A DNA stretch of 20,053 nt from NCBI GenBank assembly GCA_964443525.1, contig CAYUCY010000026.1, forward strand, positions 1-20,053. The letters run 5' to 3'. The notes under the pieces are model-generated. The model did not search any database. It worked only from the letters and a program-made list of their open reading frames with translations, and was not told where the DNA came from. The DNA is from CAYUCY01 sp964443525 (lineage in GTDB: Bacteria; Pseudomonadota; Alphaproteobacteria; Caedimonadales; Caedimonadaceae). Each line of letters starts with the position of its first letter. Position 1 is the first letter of the stretch. The translations under genes were made by a program, and so were the position numbers. This document shows, in pieces, positions 1 through 7,843 of the stretch.

Positions 1-70
1 GGGGTGGAAGGATTCGAACCCTCGGATGGCGGGACCAAAACCCGCTGCCTTACCGCTTGGCTACACCCCA
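1..70 (-). tRNA. tRNA-Gln (anticodon UUG), 3' end cut by window edge
   Basis: Read on the minus strand, the segment folds as a cloverleaf. The acceptor 5' strand TGGGGTG pairs with CACCCC at the window edge. The anticodon arm is GCGGG/CCCGC around the loop TTTTGGT, placing TTG at positions 34-36, which reads CAA (Gln). The T arm contains GGTTCGAATCC. Base 72, the discriminator and any CCA lie just outside the window. It lies downstream of the TolC-family gene on the same strand, with about 70 bases between them. Confidence 0.95.
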
Positions 71-143
71 AGAAGAGACCATGTGGGATTTATAACGATC
101 TCAAATCCATTTTGCAAGCAAAAGAGACGGCTTTTGAAACAGA

Positions 144-2015
144 TTATGAGGATGCTTTCGGAGTCTCATCTAATTTTCGAGCAACCTCTCCCATCGCAGG
201 GGTAAGCTCGAAGGAGTCGATCAAGTGCCCCATGGCTGCCAAAAGCCGAGCGGAGGAAAGATCTTCTGCGGCATCCGCCGTCACCAAAGATCCCTTTGCC
301 AGGAACCACTCGTGGGTTGCATCCAAAATATCGAGGAAACTCCTTGTCCCGAGATCAAGCTGTTGAAGATAAACATCCCGAACCCTTGCTTTTCCCTTGA
401 CGGCTCCCCGCAATGCTTCAGCTTGGCGACGTGCACTCATCATTTCTGCATAGGAGAGCCTGACTTCTTTTTCCGTTCGGCGCAACTCCGTATCGCGACG
501 GTAGTTTGCGTTGGTCAGACGTTCCACAAGCTCTCTCTTGCGAGCGGTATCTTTTCCACCGTTAAAGAGGTTAAAGCGTGCAACAGCAAGAGCGGTTACC
601 TGTGTTTCATTGCCCGCCTCTGCGTCTACACGGAAATTCCTGTGTCCGTCCGCCTCTAGATGAAGGGTCGGGTAAAAAGGAGTTTCCGATAAATCAATAT
701 CAGCCTTCGCCACATCGATGGTCGCATTGGCGAGAACCAAAGACCTGTTTTTCTCACGGGCAATTTTAAGGGCCTCGTCAAGACTTGCGGGCAGGAGACT
801 CGGGTTAAATCGGGCGTTGTAGAGAGCTCCGGGTTCCTTGCCAACAATTTCAATAAAAGTAGCGATGGCCGAATCCAAATCTCCTTCGATATCCCTCACG
901 GCGGATTCCGCATCAAAGAGGCGAGATTCGACGATATGAACATCGGCAACCGTTGCCTTTCCTCCTTTAACGAGAGCTCGGACCTTACCCAGAATCTTCT
1001 TGTGATTTTCGACGTTTTCTTTTGCTGTTTTTAAGAGCCTTTGGAAGCGTCTGACTGCAATATATTGATCAGCCGTACGGAAAGCCATGAGCTCTTGAAT
1101 CTCGCGAACCTTAAGAACTTGTTGCTTTGTTTCCCTTTCGGCCTTTTCAACACGGCGGGGAGTTTCAAAGCCGTCAAAAAGCATCTGCCGTACAGATACG
1201 GATGGATCATATCGGTCCTGAGAAACGGACCCCGAAACAGGCCCCCGGTTGAGGTTATTGGTCCCGAATTTACGACGTGTATATTCGTAGCCCGCTCCCG
1301 CTTTCAGATCAACTTTCGGATAATAACCGCTTTTTGCCTGATCAACCGTATGCTCGAGCGCCCTTTTGCTTGCATATTCGGAGAAAATCTGAGGGTTTGT
1401 TTGTACGGCCTCTTCCATTGCCCCTTTTAAATTAAAAACTTGGGCATCCCCGGAGAGATGGAAAGATTCCCCTTGAATCTGCTCAAGTGTACCTATCTCG
1501 AGAGCTTTTACTTTTGTCTGGCCACGGTGTTGAGAAGCAGGTTTAGACGAAGCTTTTTTCTTTTGATGGGAGGTGGATGCCGTTTGGATCATTTGATAGG
1601 AGGAATCGGCCTTTTTAGAGGGGGGTATTTGTTTCAAAACGGAACCCCTCGATGCATTGACCGTGACTTGCTCTTTTTCCGAGACCAACTCATTCAAATG
1701 GCTCATGGCCGGATTCTCATCCTGAGATGGTGCGGTTTCCGTTGCAATCGTTTGATAAGCGTAAGCTTTAGACAAAGGCATTTTCGGCTTTTGAAAAGCC
1801 ACTTTTTCTTCTGCCGACTGAACACCTTCCTTTGCCGTTGTTTCAAAACGCCTATGGTAGGGTTCATAGGACTTTTCTTGAGCAGAAGAACTTTGGGTTC
1901 TCTGCAAGGATAAGGGGAGAGGCTTTGCTTCCAGGGTTTCAAGAGCAAACGATGCCAAAAAAACAGCCGGAGCCGCGCCAAGAAGTAAGATTTTCCCAAA
2001 AGATGTTTTGATCAT
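144..2015 (-). CDS. TolC-family outer-membrane channel protein with long N-terminal extension
   Basis: This 623-residue protein is a predicted outer-membrane exit duct for type I secretion, working with the ABC transporter and adaptor encoded divergently next door. An in-frame ATG exists 24 bases upstream, but the ATG at 2015 follows AAGGGGG at 8 bases and opens a proper signal peptide (MIKTSFGKILLLGAAPAV, cleavage near residue 30). Residues about 30-190 are Ser/Lys/Gln-rich and low in complexity, and are not part of the usual TolC fold. The TolC domain starts near residue 192 (DAQVFNLKGAMEEAVQTNP). It shows the two-fold repeat of long helices and short strands, including SGYYPKVDLKAGAGYEYTRR, ETPFYPTLHLEADG and the typical FNLFNGG turn. 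E. coli TolC is about 490 residues precursor length, so the extra length lies in the N-terminal linker. The family call is firm; the linker's role is unknown. Confidence 0.9.
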   Translation of the reverse strand: MIKTSFGKILLLGAAPAVFLASFALETLEAKPLPLSLQRTQSSSAQEKSYEPYHRRFETTAKEGVQSAEEKVAFQKPKMPLSKAYAYQTIATETAPSQDENPAMSHLNELVSEKEQVTVNASRGSVLKQIPPSKKADSSYQMIQTASTSHQKKKASSKPASQHRGQTKVKALEIGTLEQIQGESFHLSGDAQVFNLKGAMEEAVQTNPQIFSEYASKRALEHTVDQAKSGYYPKVDLKAGAGYEYTRRKFGTNNLNRGPVSGSVSQDRYDPSVSVRQMLFDGFETPRRVEKAERETKQQVLKVREIQELMAFRTADQYIAVRRFQRLLKTAKENVENHKKILGKVRALVKGGKATVADVHIVESRLFDAESAVRDIEGDLDSAIATFIEIVGKEPGALYNARFNPSLLPASLDEALKIAREKNRSLVLANATIDVAKADIDLSETPFYPTLHLEADGHRNFRVDAEAGNETQVTALAVARFNLFNGGKDTARKRELVERLTNANYRRDTELRRTEKEVRLSYAEMMSARRQAEALRGAVKGKARVRDVYLQQLDLGTRSFLDILDATHEWFLAKGSLVTADAAEDLSSARLLAAMGHLIDSFELTPAMGEVARKLDETPKASS

Positions 2016-2058
2016 TTTGAATGCCCCCTTATTAATCATTTATTTTTAATTCTCTTTA

Positions 2059-2087
2059 TTTTTAATCAATCCTTAACACCTTGTCTA
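2059..2087 (-). promoter_or_regulatory. candidate sigma-70 promoter for the TolC-family gene
   Basis: On the minus strand, TAGACA (2082-2087) is separated by 17 bases from TAAAAA (2059-2064), about 45 bases upstream of the chosen start. It lies in the AT-rich divergent region shared with the ABC transporter gene. I see no equally good promoter for the plus-strand operon. The match to consensus is moderate (5/6 and 4/6). Confidence 0.3.
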
Positions 2088-2130
2088 TTAGAATGTATTT
2101 GTAACCCCTAAAAAAGACGGTGACTATCTC

Positions 2131-4362
2131 ATGAAGGACAAAAACAAAGGGTTTTCGGAAGAGAAAGAAAAAGAGACAGAGTCTCCTCGGGGAAAGACGC
2201 CTGAAAATTTAAGCCCGTTTGCAAAACCAACTGATTGGCAGGGCGGCGCAAAAAGTGACGACTCTCTTTTGGGCGCTTTGGAAATTCTGGCAGGCCTTTT
2301 AGGACGATCCATGTCGGCTGCGGCTTTTAAGGCGGGGCTTCCGCTCATCAATAATAAATTAACTCCGGATCTTTTCGTAAGAGCGGCCGATAGAGCCGGT
2401 ATTGCAGCTCAAATCGTTAGAAAAAAACTCGGAGATATTTCTCCCCTGACACTTCCTTGCGTCCTTGTGCTTGAGGGGAACAAAGCTTGTTTGCTTGTAG
2501 AAAAGGAGGATGAGAAGCTCAAAGTAATCTTTCCCGAAGTCGGGCGCGGCGCCTCTGAGTTGTCCGTTGCAGATTTGGACAAGCTTTACGGTGGCTTCGC
2601 CATTTTTGCGCAACCTCAATATAGATATGATCAAAGGTCGGTTGACTTGGATGTGGAGCGCCCGACGGCTTGGTTCTGGGGGACGCTCTTTCGATTTTGG
2701 CCGATCTATAGTCAGGTCGCAATGTCGGCCGTTCTCGTAAATATCTTTGCGATCGTAAGCCCTTTATTTGTAATGACAGTTTACGACAGGGTTGTTCCCA
2801 ACAGTGCGACCGATACGCTCTGGATCCTTGCCATCGGTGTACTTATCGTTTTCGGATTCGATTTCCTTTTAAAGATGCTGAGAGTCTACTTTGTTGATGT
2901 TGCGGGAAAGAATGCAGACATCATCCTTGCCAGTCGGATTTACGAGCAAGTTCTTTCAATTCAGATGGCTTCAAAACCCTCGTCCTCCGGAGGGTTTGCC
3001 AACCAGTTGAGAGAGTTTGAAACGGTTCGGGAATTTGTCTCTTCAGCAACCCTCGTCGCTCTTGTGGATCTCCCTTTCGTCTTTCTGTTCGTAGGCGTCA
3101 TCGCCTTTATCGGTGGCAAAATCGCCTATATTCCCTTACTTTCCATTCCGATTGTCATCATCGCGACTCTCATTTTTCAAGGCCCCTTAAGTGCCTGGGT
3201 GAGAAGAGCGTTTCGAGAAGGCGCCCAAAAGCATGCTTTGCTGGTCGAGTCCATCCACGGACTTGAGACGATTAAAAGCTTCGGTGCAGAAAGTCGGATG
3301 CAACGCAGCTGGGAGACCTTCGTGAATCAGTCGGCTGAATCCGGAAAATCTTTGAGACTGGTTTCTTCCCTTGCTCTTAACTTTTCAGGATTTGTTCAAC
3401 AAGCTTCTTATATTGCCGTTATCATCTTCGGTGTTTATCTGATCATTGGCGGTGAACTCACTATGGGAGGGTTGATCGCCTGTTCGATTTTATCGGCTCG
3501 CGCCATGGCTCCTCTGGCCCAGGTCGTTAATCTCTTGACACGACTCAATCAAACAAGGACGGCCTTGGAAGCTCTCGATAAAATTTTAAAGCTGCCCGTT
3601 GAAAGATCTAAAAACCTAAACTACCTCAATCGACCAATTCTTAAGGGAGATATCGAATTTAAGGACGCGAAGTTTGCGTATCCGAGCCAAAAGACCCCTG
3701 CCCTTAAAGATTTTAGCCTTACTCTCAAAGCCGGGGAAAAGGTAGGACTCGTGGGACGCATCGGTTCTGGAAAGTCTACGGTTGAAAAACTGATTTTGAA
3801 TCTTTATCAGGCCCAGGAAGGAACCTTGAAGATTGACGGCACGGATATTCGTCAGATTGACCCTGCAGACTTACGAAAAAACATCGGGTATATGCCGCAG
3901 GATATTTTTCTTTTCTTCGGTTCTGTCAGGGATAATGTGGCCTTTGGATCGGAGGACATGGATGATGAGGCAATTCTAAGGGCGGCAGAGATTTCGGGCG
4001 TCAATGATTTCGTGAGAAGTCATCCCGAGGGGTTCGATATGCCTGTGGGAGAGGGGGGTGCCAATCTTTCCGGCGGCCAAAGGCAGTCTATTGCGGCAGC
4101 ACGGGCGCTTATTCGTGACCCTTCCATCCGGATTATGGATGAGCCAACGGCCATGATGGATAACACTTCAGAAGCCCGTTTTGTCATGCGTCTCAAGCAA
4201 ATCATCGCCTCCAAAACGGTGATCCTCATTTCACATAGGATGCCGGTTTTACAGCTTGTTGACAGGCTCATTGTCATGGACGGCGGTCGAATCGTAGCCG
4301 ACGGCCCCCGGGATGAAGTGATACGAGCTCTTTCAAGTTCACAAATCCGTAGTGCAGGGTAA
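2131..4362 (+). CDS. Type I secretion ABC transporter (LapB/LssB-type) with C39-like N-terminal domain
   Basis: This 743-residue inner-membrane permease/ATPase powers one-step protein export. Residues about 42-165 form a C39 peptidase-like domain (DDSLLGALEILAGLLGRS...). It has no catalytic cysteine at the expected place, so it should bind substrate rather than cleave it, as known for LapB, LssB and HlyB relatives. Membrane segments span about 185-450 (for example SPLFVMTVYDRVVPN, a hallmark of this family). The nucleotide-binding domain shows Walker A GRIGSGKST near 541, the Q-loop YMPQD, the signature LSGGQRQ near 646, Walker B IRIMDEPT near 667 and the H-loop ISHRM near 700. The start follows a weak ribosome site (GACGGTG). 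The adaptor gene begins 4 bases after the stop, so the two form an operon, divergent from the TolC-family gene. Confidence 0.93.
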   Translation: MKDKNKGFSEEKEKETESPRGKTPENLSPFAKPTDWQGGAKSDDSLLGALEILAGLLGRSMSAAAFKAGLPLINNKLTPDLFVRAADRAGIAAQIVRKKLGDISPLTLPCVLVLEGNKACLLVEKEDEKLKVIFPEVGRGASELSVADLDKLYGGFAIFAQPQYRYDQRSVDLDVERPTAWFWGTLFRFWPIYSQVAMSAVLVNIFAIVSPLFVMTVYDRVVPNSATDTLWILAIGVLIVFGFDFLLKMLRVYFVDVAGKNADIILASRIYEQVLSIQMASKPSSSGGFANQLREFETVREFVSSATLVALVDLPFVFLFVGVIAFIGGKIAYIPLLSIPIVIIATLIFQGPLSAWVRRAFREGAQKHALLVESIHGLETIKSFGAESRMQRSWETFVNQSAESGKSLRLVSSLALNFSGFVQQASYIAVIIFGVYLIIGGELTMGGLIACSILSARAMAPLAQVVNLLTRLNQTRTALEALDKILKLPVERSKNLNYLNRPILKGDIEFKDAKFAYPSQKTPALKDFSLTLKAGEKVGLVGRIGSGKSTVEKLILNLYQAQEGTLKIDGTDIRQIDPADLRKNIGYMPQDIFLFFGSVRDNVAFGSEDMDDEAILRAAEISGVNDFVRSHPEGFDMPVGEGGANLSGGQRQSIAAARALIRDPSIRIMDEPTAMMDNTSEARFVMRLKQIIASKTVILISHRMPVLQLVDRLIVMDGGRIVADGPRDEVIRALSSSQIRSAG

Positions 4363-4366
4363 GGCT

Positions 4367-5767
4367 ATGACGTTCATGAATACGCTCAAAAAAATGAAAA
4401 CAAGGCTTGAGACTCCTGAGGGAGAGGATGACCCTCAAAAGAAAACGCAAGAGAACGTAACATTTATGCCTCCTGTTTTTGCAGCCCATTATCGGGGACC
4501 GTCCAGAAAAATCAACATTCTTTTATGGGCGATCGTCGCTTTTTTTATCATTTTTTTGATTTACGCAGCTCTTGCGGAGATTGAAGAGGTCACGCGGGGA
4601 GAAGGCCGGGTTATCCCAACAAGCAAGATTCAAACCATAAATCATCTGGAAGGCGGCATTATCAGAGATATTTTGGTTCATGAAGGCGATACGGTTGAAA
4701 AGGGACAAGTTCTTCTTAAAATCGATCCCACCGTCGCTGAAGCCCGTTTTGAAGAGGGAAGAGATCTTTATTATAGACATCTTGCGCAAGTGGAGAGGCT
4801 CAAGTCTCAGGTCAATGAAACTCCCTATGAAGTCCCGTTGGAGGTTCGTGAGAAAGCATCCAAAATTGCCGAGGAAGAGATGGACCGATATCGGGCACGG
4901 ATGCAAAAGCTAAACAACGAGCTTGCGATTGCAGAACGGGAAGTTGATTTGAAGACCCAGGAACTTAAAGAGCTTGAGTCCAGGCTCGTGGAACTCAAGA
5001 ATCGGGATGAGCTGATCCAAAAGGAAATCAGCCAGGTCAGGCCGATGGTTTCGAAAGGACTTTACTCGGAGCTGGAGTTTAGCCGATTGCAACGAGAAGC
5101 TTCCGAAATTAGGGAAAAATTAACCTCAACGGAAGTTCAGATTACAAGAGCAGACTCGGCTCTCAAACAGGCTCGGGAAAAACTAGGCAATGTGCGGATC
5201 GTTTTTCGAAATGAGGACTTGATCGAATTAAGGGAGGCCAGTAATAAACTTGCAACCGCTCAAGGGAGTTTCACGACGGAAGGCTACAGATTCACCCGCA
5301 CGGAAGTCCGTTCCCCCGTACGCGGCATCGTCAAACAGCTTCTGAAGACGACGATCGGCGGCGTCGTTCAGCCGGGGGAAGCTCTGGTAGAGGTGGTGCC
5401 AATTGAAGATCAATTGGTGGTCGAAGCTAAAATTAAACCGGCGGACATCGCCTACCTTCACCCCGGTCTCAAAGGTACGGTCAAAATTACGGCTTATGAT
5501 TTTACGATCTACGGGGGCCTTGGCGCAGAACTCACCTTTATCAGTCCTGATGCGATCGAGGAAAAGGACGGGGCGAAGAAAGAGACCTACTATAAAGTTT
5601 ATCTCAAGACGCTCAGCAATAAATTGAGCAAAAGCGGAGAGGAGATTCTTATTTTGCCGGGAATGGTGGCTTCCGTCGATATTATCCACCCTCGCAAGAA
5701 AACAATTCTCCAATATTTTTTGAAACCGATCTTACGAGCAAAAGAAAACGCTCTAACCGAACGTTAA
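4367..5767 (+). CDS. HlyD-family type I secretion periplasmic adaptor (membrane fusion protein)
   Basis: This 466-residue adaptor bridges the inner-membrane ABC transporter and the TolC-type channel. I chose ATG 4367 because AGGG lies 7 bases upstream and the start sits 4 bases after the transporter stop; a GTG at 4352 and an ATG at 4376 are alternatives. A short cytoplasmic tail is followed by one membrane helix at residues about 50-70 (INILLWAIVAFFIIFLIYAA). Next comes the first half of a barrel-sandwich/lipoyl domain (GEGRVIPTSKIQTINHLEGG, VHEGDTVEKGQVLLKID). Residues about 125-290 form a long charged coiled coil. The second lipoyl half is VRSPVRGIVKQLLKTTIGGVV, followed by a beta-barrel. 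Length and order match the HlyD/LapC/PrtE class. Its stop overlaps the convergent hydrolase gene by 4 bases. Confidence 0.93.
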   Translation: MTFMNTLKKMKTRLETPEGEDDPQKKTQENVTFMPPVFAAHYRGPSRKINILLWAIVAFFIIFLIYAALAEIEEVTRGEGRVIPTSKIQTINHLEGGIIRDILVHEGDTVEKGQVLLKIDPTVAEARFEEGRDLYYRHLAQVERLKSQVNETPYEVPLEVREKASKIAEEEMDRYRARMQKLNNELAIAEREVDLKTQELKELESRLVELKNRDELIQKEISQVRPMVSKGLYSELEFSRLQREASEIREKLTSTEVQITRADSALKQAREKLGNVRIVFRNEDLIELREASNKLATAQGSFTTEGYRFTRTEVRSPVRGIVKQLLKTTIGGVVQPGEALVEVVPIEDQLVVEAKIKPADIAYLHPGLKGTVKITAYDFTIYGGLGAELTFISPDAIEEKDGAKKETYYKVYLKTLSNKLSKSGEEILILPGMVASVDIIHPRKKTILQYFLKPILRAKENALTER

Positions 5768-6423
5768 GCCTTTAAAGCACGTCGAGGGACCATGGACGTG
5801 TCAAGGTAAGAAACAACAGAAGAGACCACTTGCTCTAACTGGTCTCCGAAAAAGTGATCCGCTCCTTCGATAATTTTTTTGGTGACCACAATATTTTTTT
5901 GAAGGGCCAACTTATTGCAGAGCTCATCAACGGATTCTTTGGGAACGACCAAATCCTCATCTCCCTGAACGATTAACCCCGAGACGGGGCAAGGAGCGAG
6001 AAAAGTGAAATCATACATGTTTGCGGGAGGGCTTACGGAAATAAATCCGTCGAGTTCAGGTCGACGCATTAAAAGCTGCATCCCGATCCAGGCACCGAAG
6101 GAAAAGCCTGCAACCCAACATTGGGAGGCATTCGGGTTGTAAGTTTGCATCCAGTCAAGCACCGAAGCTGCATCGGAGAGCTCTCCTTCTCCGCCGCTAA
6201 ACCGCCCCTCCGATTTTCCAACGCCTCGAAAGTTGAATCTCAAGGTGTTGAAGCCTCTATCAACAAAGGTTCTGTAGAGGGCATAGGTAACTTTATTATT
6301 CATGGTCCCCCCGTGTTCGGGGTGAGGATGGAGGATGAGAGCAATGGGGGCATTGGGATTCGGGCCGTGGTGATACCTCGCTTCAATGCGCCCGTCTGCA
6401 CCGTTGATAATCACTTCAGGCAT
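5764..6423 (-). CDS. Alpha/beta hydrolase (COG2945-like)
   Basis: This 219-residue cytoplasmic protein has no signal peptide. Its alpha/beta-hydrolase motifs appear in order: an oxyanion-region HPHP at 32-35, FNFRGVGKSEG at 64-73, the nucleophile elbow GFSFG with Ser108, GDEDLVVP with the acid near Asp157, and GADHFF with His190. The small size, the HPHPEHGGTMNNKV segment and the RGVGxSEG turn are typical of a conserved proteobacterial family often annotated simply as alpha/beta hydrolase or dienelactone-hydrolase-like; its substrate is not known. The start has GGAGG about 5 bases upstream. It converges on the adaptor gene, sharing TTAA between the two stop codons. The complete triad suggests an active enzyme. 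Confidence 0.88.
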   Translation of the reverse strand: MPEVIINGADGRIEARYHHGPNPNAPIALILHPHPEHGGTMNNKVTYALYRTFVDRGFNTLRFNFRGVGKSEGRFSGGEGELSDAASVLDWMQTYNPNASQCWVAGFSFGAWIGMQLLMRRPELDGFISVSPPANMYDFTFLAPCPVSGLIVQGDEDLVVPKESVDELCNKLALQKNIVVTKKIIEGADHFFGDQLEQVVSSVVSYLDTSMVPRRALKA

Positions 6424-6555
6424 GGATCCTCCGAACTGAAACTGGAAACTTTAGGAAGTATTAGCATAAAGGGGGAAAGAGTCAAGAAAATGTGAGCAGC
6501 AGTTAAGGGAAGATTCATCAAGGACCTTATATATGAATGAATCAAGCATAAAATA

Positions 6556-6613
6556 CGCCTCCTCTCCTCGAATCTTTTAAAAGATAAACCTCTTTAAGCT
6601 TAAAAAGGAGGCG
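6556..6613 (-). terminator. Candidate terminator with branched palindromes, downstream of the GNAT-like gene
   Basis: CGCCTCCT (6556-6563) and AGGAGGCG (6606-6613) can pair as an 8-bp outer stem. Between them lie two perfect palindromes, ATCTTTTAAAAGAT (6572-6585) and TTTAAGCTTAAA (6593-6604). On the minus strand the structure begins about 10 bases after the stop of the GNAT-like gene and is followed by TATTTTA. The 42-base enclosed region is longer than in a simple intrinsic terminator, so the call is tentative. A smaller alternative hairpin pairs CCTC 6589-6592 with GAGG 6608-6611. Confidence 0.4.
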
Positions 6614-6623
6614 GTTATGCTCT

Positions 6624-7574
6624 TTATTTGAGGACTCGCTCAAAATGATATTTGAGGCAATGATAGCCCGTATGCTTGCTAATGGTTCTCATTTTTCCAT
6701 CGGGATCAATAAATTTGTAACGAACTCCCGGCTTAAGAGGATCAGTCTGAGCCATTACATCGTAGAGCTTGAGGAAATCACCTTCCATTTCTTCAAAGGA
6801 TGAAAATTCTTTTTGATCCCAATCAATGGGATCACGTGAGTCTAGGCGAGCGACAGCGGCGGAAAAATAATGATCCAGAATTTTCCAGGAGCCGGGATTT
6901 TTAGGGCTTGCAGTTGCATCGAGCCGTCCCAACGGTTTCCCATGAAAGCAACGAAAGTTTTGAATGACGGACATATCCTGTATCTCATCCATGCTTTCTC
7001 CATGGCCGATACGGTGGACTTCAGGAGCCCAAACGGTCACGATTTGCTCAACAACGCTCGATCCGAATCCTTGCCCCCAGAGAGTTAAATCTCGATGATT
7101 CAGAGGATAAAAACCACTATAGCCGTCTTTTTTGGGTCCTGCTGTATTCGGTAAAAAAGAATAGGCAACTTCCGAAACACCATAAACTTCATCCTGGTCC
7201 CCTCCTCCCGCAACAACATGTCCGATTGGCAATACAGTTGAATCGGTGAAGAAAACAGTTAGTCCACCATGGGGCTTACCTGAGCGAAATCGCGGGAGCC
7301 ACTGGGTTTTAATTCTATCATCAACGGATTCGGGAGTGCGAACAGTGCCACCTGCAAACCCCGACATCGTGATTTCGTCTCCGGAAAGAATTTGGTGGAA
7401 AGGAATATGTTTTTCTTTGATATCTTCCGCAGTCCAAGAAAGCCCTGTCTTCGTTGTTCCGCTTAAGGAAACTGAAACACTATTGTCCTCTTGGAAAGTA
7501 AAGACACTTGACTGAGAAGCTATTAACGAAGTCGTCGATAGAAGTAGAAAAGAAAAAAGAAAAGATTTTTTCAT
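6624..7574 (-). CDS. Exported GNAT-fold protein (RimJ/RimL-like acetyltransferase), putative
   Basis: Start ATG 7574 follows AAGGAGGG at a good distance, and gives 316 residues with a signal peptide (MKKSFLFSFLLLSTTSLIAS, cleavage about 20/21). An in-frame start 57 bases upstream would add a non-signal tail and lacks support. After the signal, residues about 105-240 resemble a GNAT acetyltransferase of the RimJ/RimL type. Strand LPIGHVVAGG (115-124) and strand SEVAYSFLP (134-142) come first. An acetyl-CoA-loop-like LWGQGFGSSVVEQIVTVWAP (165-184) follows, then GRLDATASPKNPGSWKILDHYF (216-237), which parallels the usual RLxAxxxPxNxxSxxxLxxxGF segment. I infer the fold by eye, so catalytic activity is uncertain. 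Acetyl-CoA is normally absent from the periplasm, so a Sec-exported GNAT would more likely act after delivery elsewhere, for example in a host cell. A strong promoter lies just upstream. Confidence 0.75.
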   Translation of the reverse strand: MKKSFLFSFLLLSTTSLIASQSSVFTFQEDNSVSVSLSGTTKTGLSWTAEDIKEKHIPFHQILSGDEITMSGFAGGTVRTPESVDDRIKTQWLPRFRSGKPHGGLTVFFTDSTVLPIGHVVAGGGDQDEVYGVSEVAYSFLPNTAGPKKDGYSGFYPLNHRDLTLWGQGFGSSVVEQIVTVWAPEVHRIGHGESMDEIQDMSVIQNFRCFHGKPLGRLDATASPKNPGSWKILDHYFSAAVARLDSRDPIDWDQKEFSSFEEMEGDFLKLYDVMAQTDPLKPGVRYKFIDPDGKMRTISKHTGYHCLKYHFERVLK

Positions 7575-7602
7575 GGTCACCCTCCTTACTGTTACCCATT
7601 GA

Positions 7603-7631
7603 AATATAACAGAATTTATATGTCTTGTCAA
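7603..7631 (-). promoter_or_regulatory. Sigma-70 promoter of the GNAT-like gene
   Basis: On the minus strand there is a perfect TTGACA (7626-7631), a 17-base spacer, and TATATT (7603-7608, 5/6 match). A start of transcription near 7596 would leave a leader of about 20 bases containing the AAGGAGGG ribosome site. This is the clearest promoter in the window. It also supports the start at 7574, because the longer reading frame would begin upstream of the predicted transcription start. Confidence 0.65.
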
Positions 7632-7646
7632 TTAAGGAGGCAATAA

Positions 7647-7739
7647 ATGTGCCTACCATTTATGGCGCGGCTCGTACCACATGGCATTCAAGATGCCGAA
7701 GGTGCAGGCAAGATCGATAGTTTATGGCAACTGACATAA
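7647..7739 (+). other. Possible 30-codon ORF with strong ribosome-binding site
   Basis: ATG 7647 is preceded by AAGGAGG (7634-7640) at 6 bases and opens 30 codons (MCLPFMARLVPHGIQDAEG...) ending in TAA at 7739. It lies in the gap between two minus-strand genes, and its base composition is more GC-rich than the flanks. I do not recognise the peptide and see no convincing plus-strand promoter. It may be a remnant of a lost gene, a real micro-protein, or chance. Confidence 0.2.
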
Positions 7740-7789
7740 CAGGGCTGGATATTTCAGAGGCTGTCCCTTAAAGCAATTTTATGGAAAAA

Positions 7790-7821
7790 GTAAAACCCTC
7801 TAAAAAAACAGAGGGTTTTAC
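7790..7821 (-). terminator. Rho-independent terminator of the Lys-rich exported protein gene
   Basis: There is a perfect 12-bp inverted repeat, GTAAAACCCTCT (7790-7801) with AGAGGGTTTTAC (7810-7821), around an 8-base loop. On the minus strand it starts about 22 bases after the stop codon at 7844, and the last stem bases run into ACTTTTTCC, a T-rich tail. No plus-strand gene ends here apart from the doubtful 30-codon ORF. Confidence 0.8.
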
Positions 7822-7843
7822 CTTTAATATGTCTTTTGGTTTC

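Noticed and set aside
110..143. CAAAAG/CTTTTG hairpin after the TolC-family gene
   Set aside because: Only six AT-rich base pairs and no clear T-tract, so I did not call it a terminator.
4020..4277. Minus-strand ORF inside the ABC transporter gene, and similar antisense frames within tolC, the adaptor, mutS and nadK
   Set aside because: They are shadows of strongly supported genes, without recognisable domains or ribosome sites.
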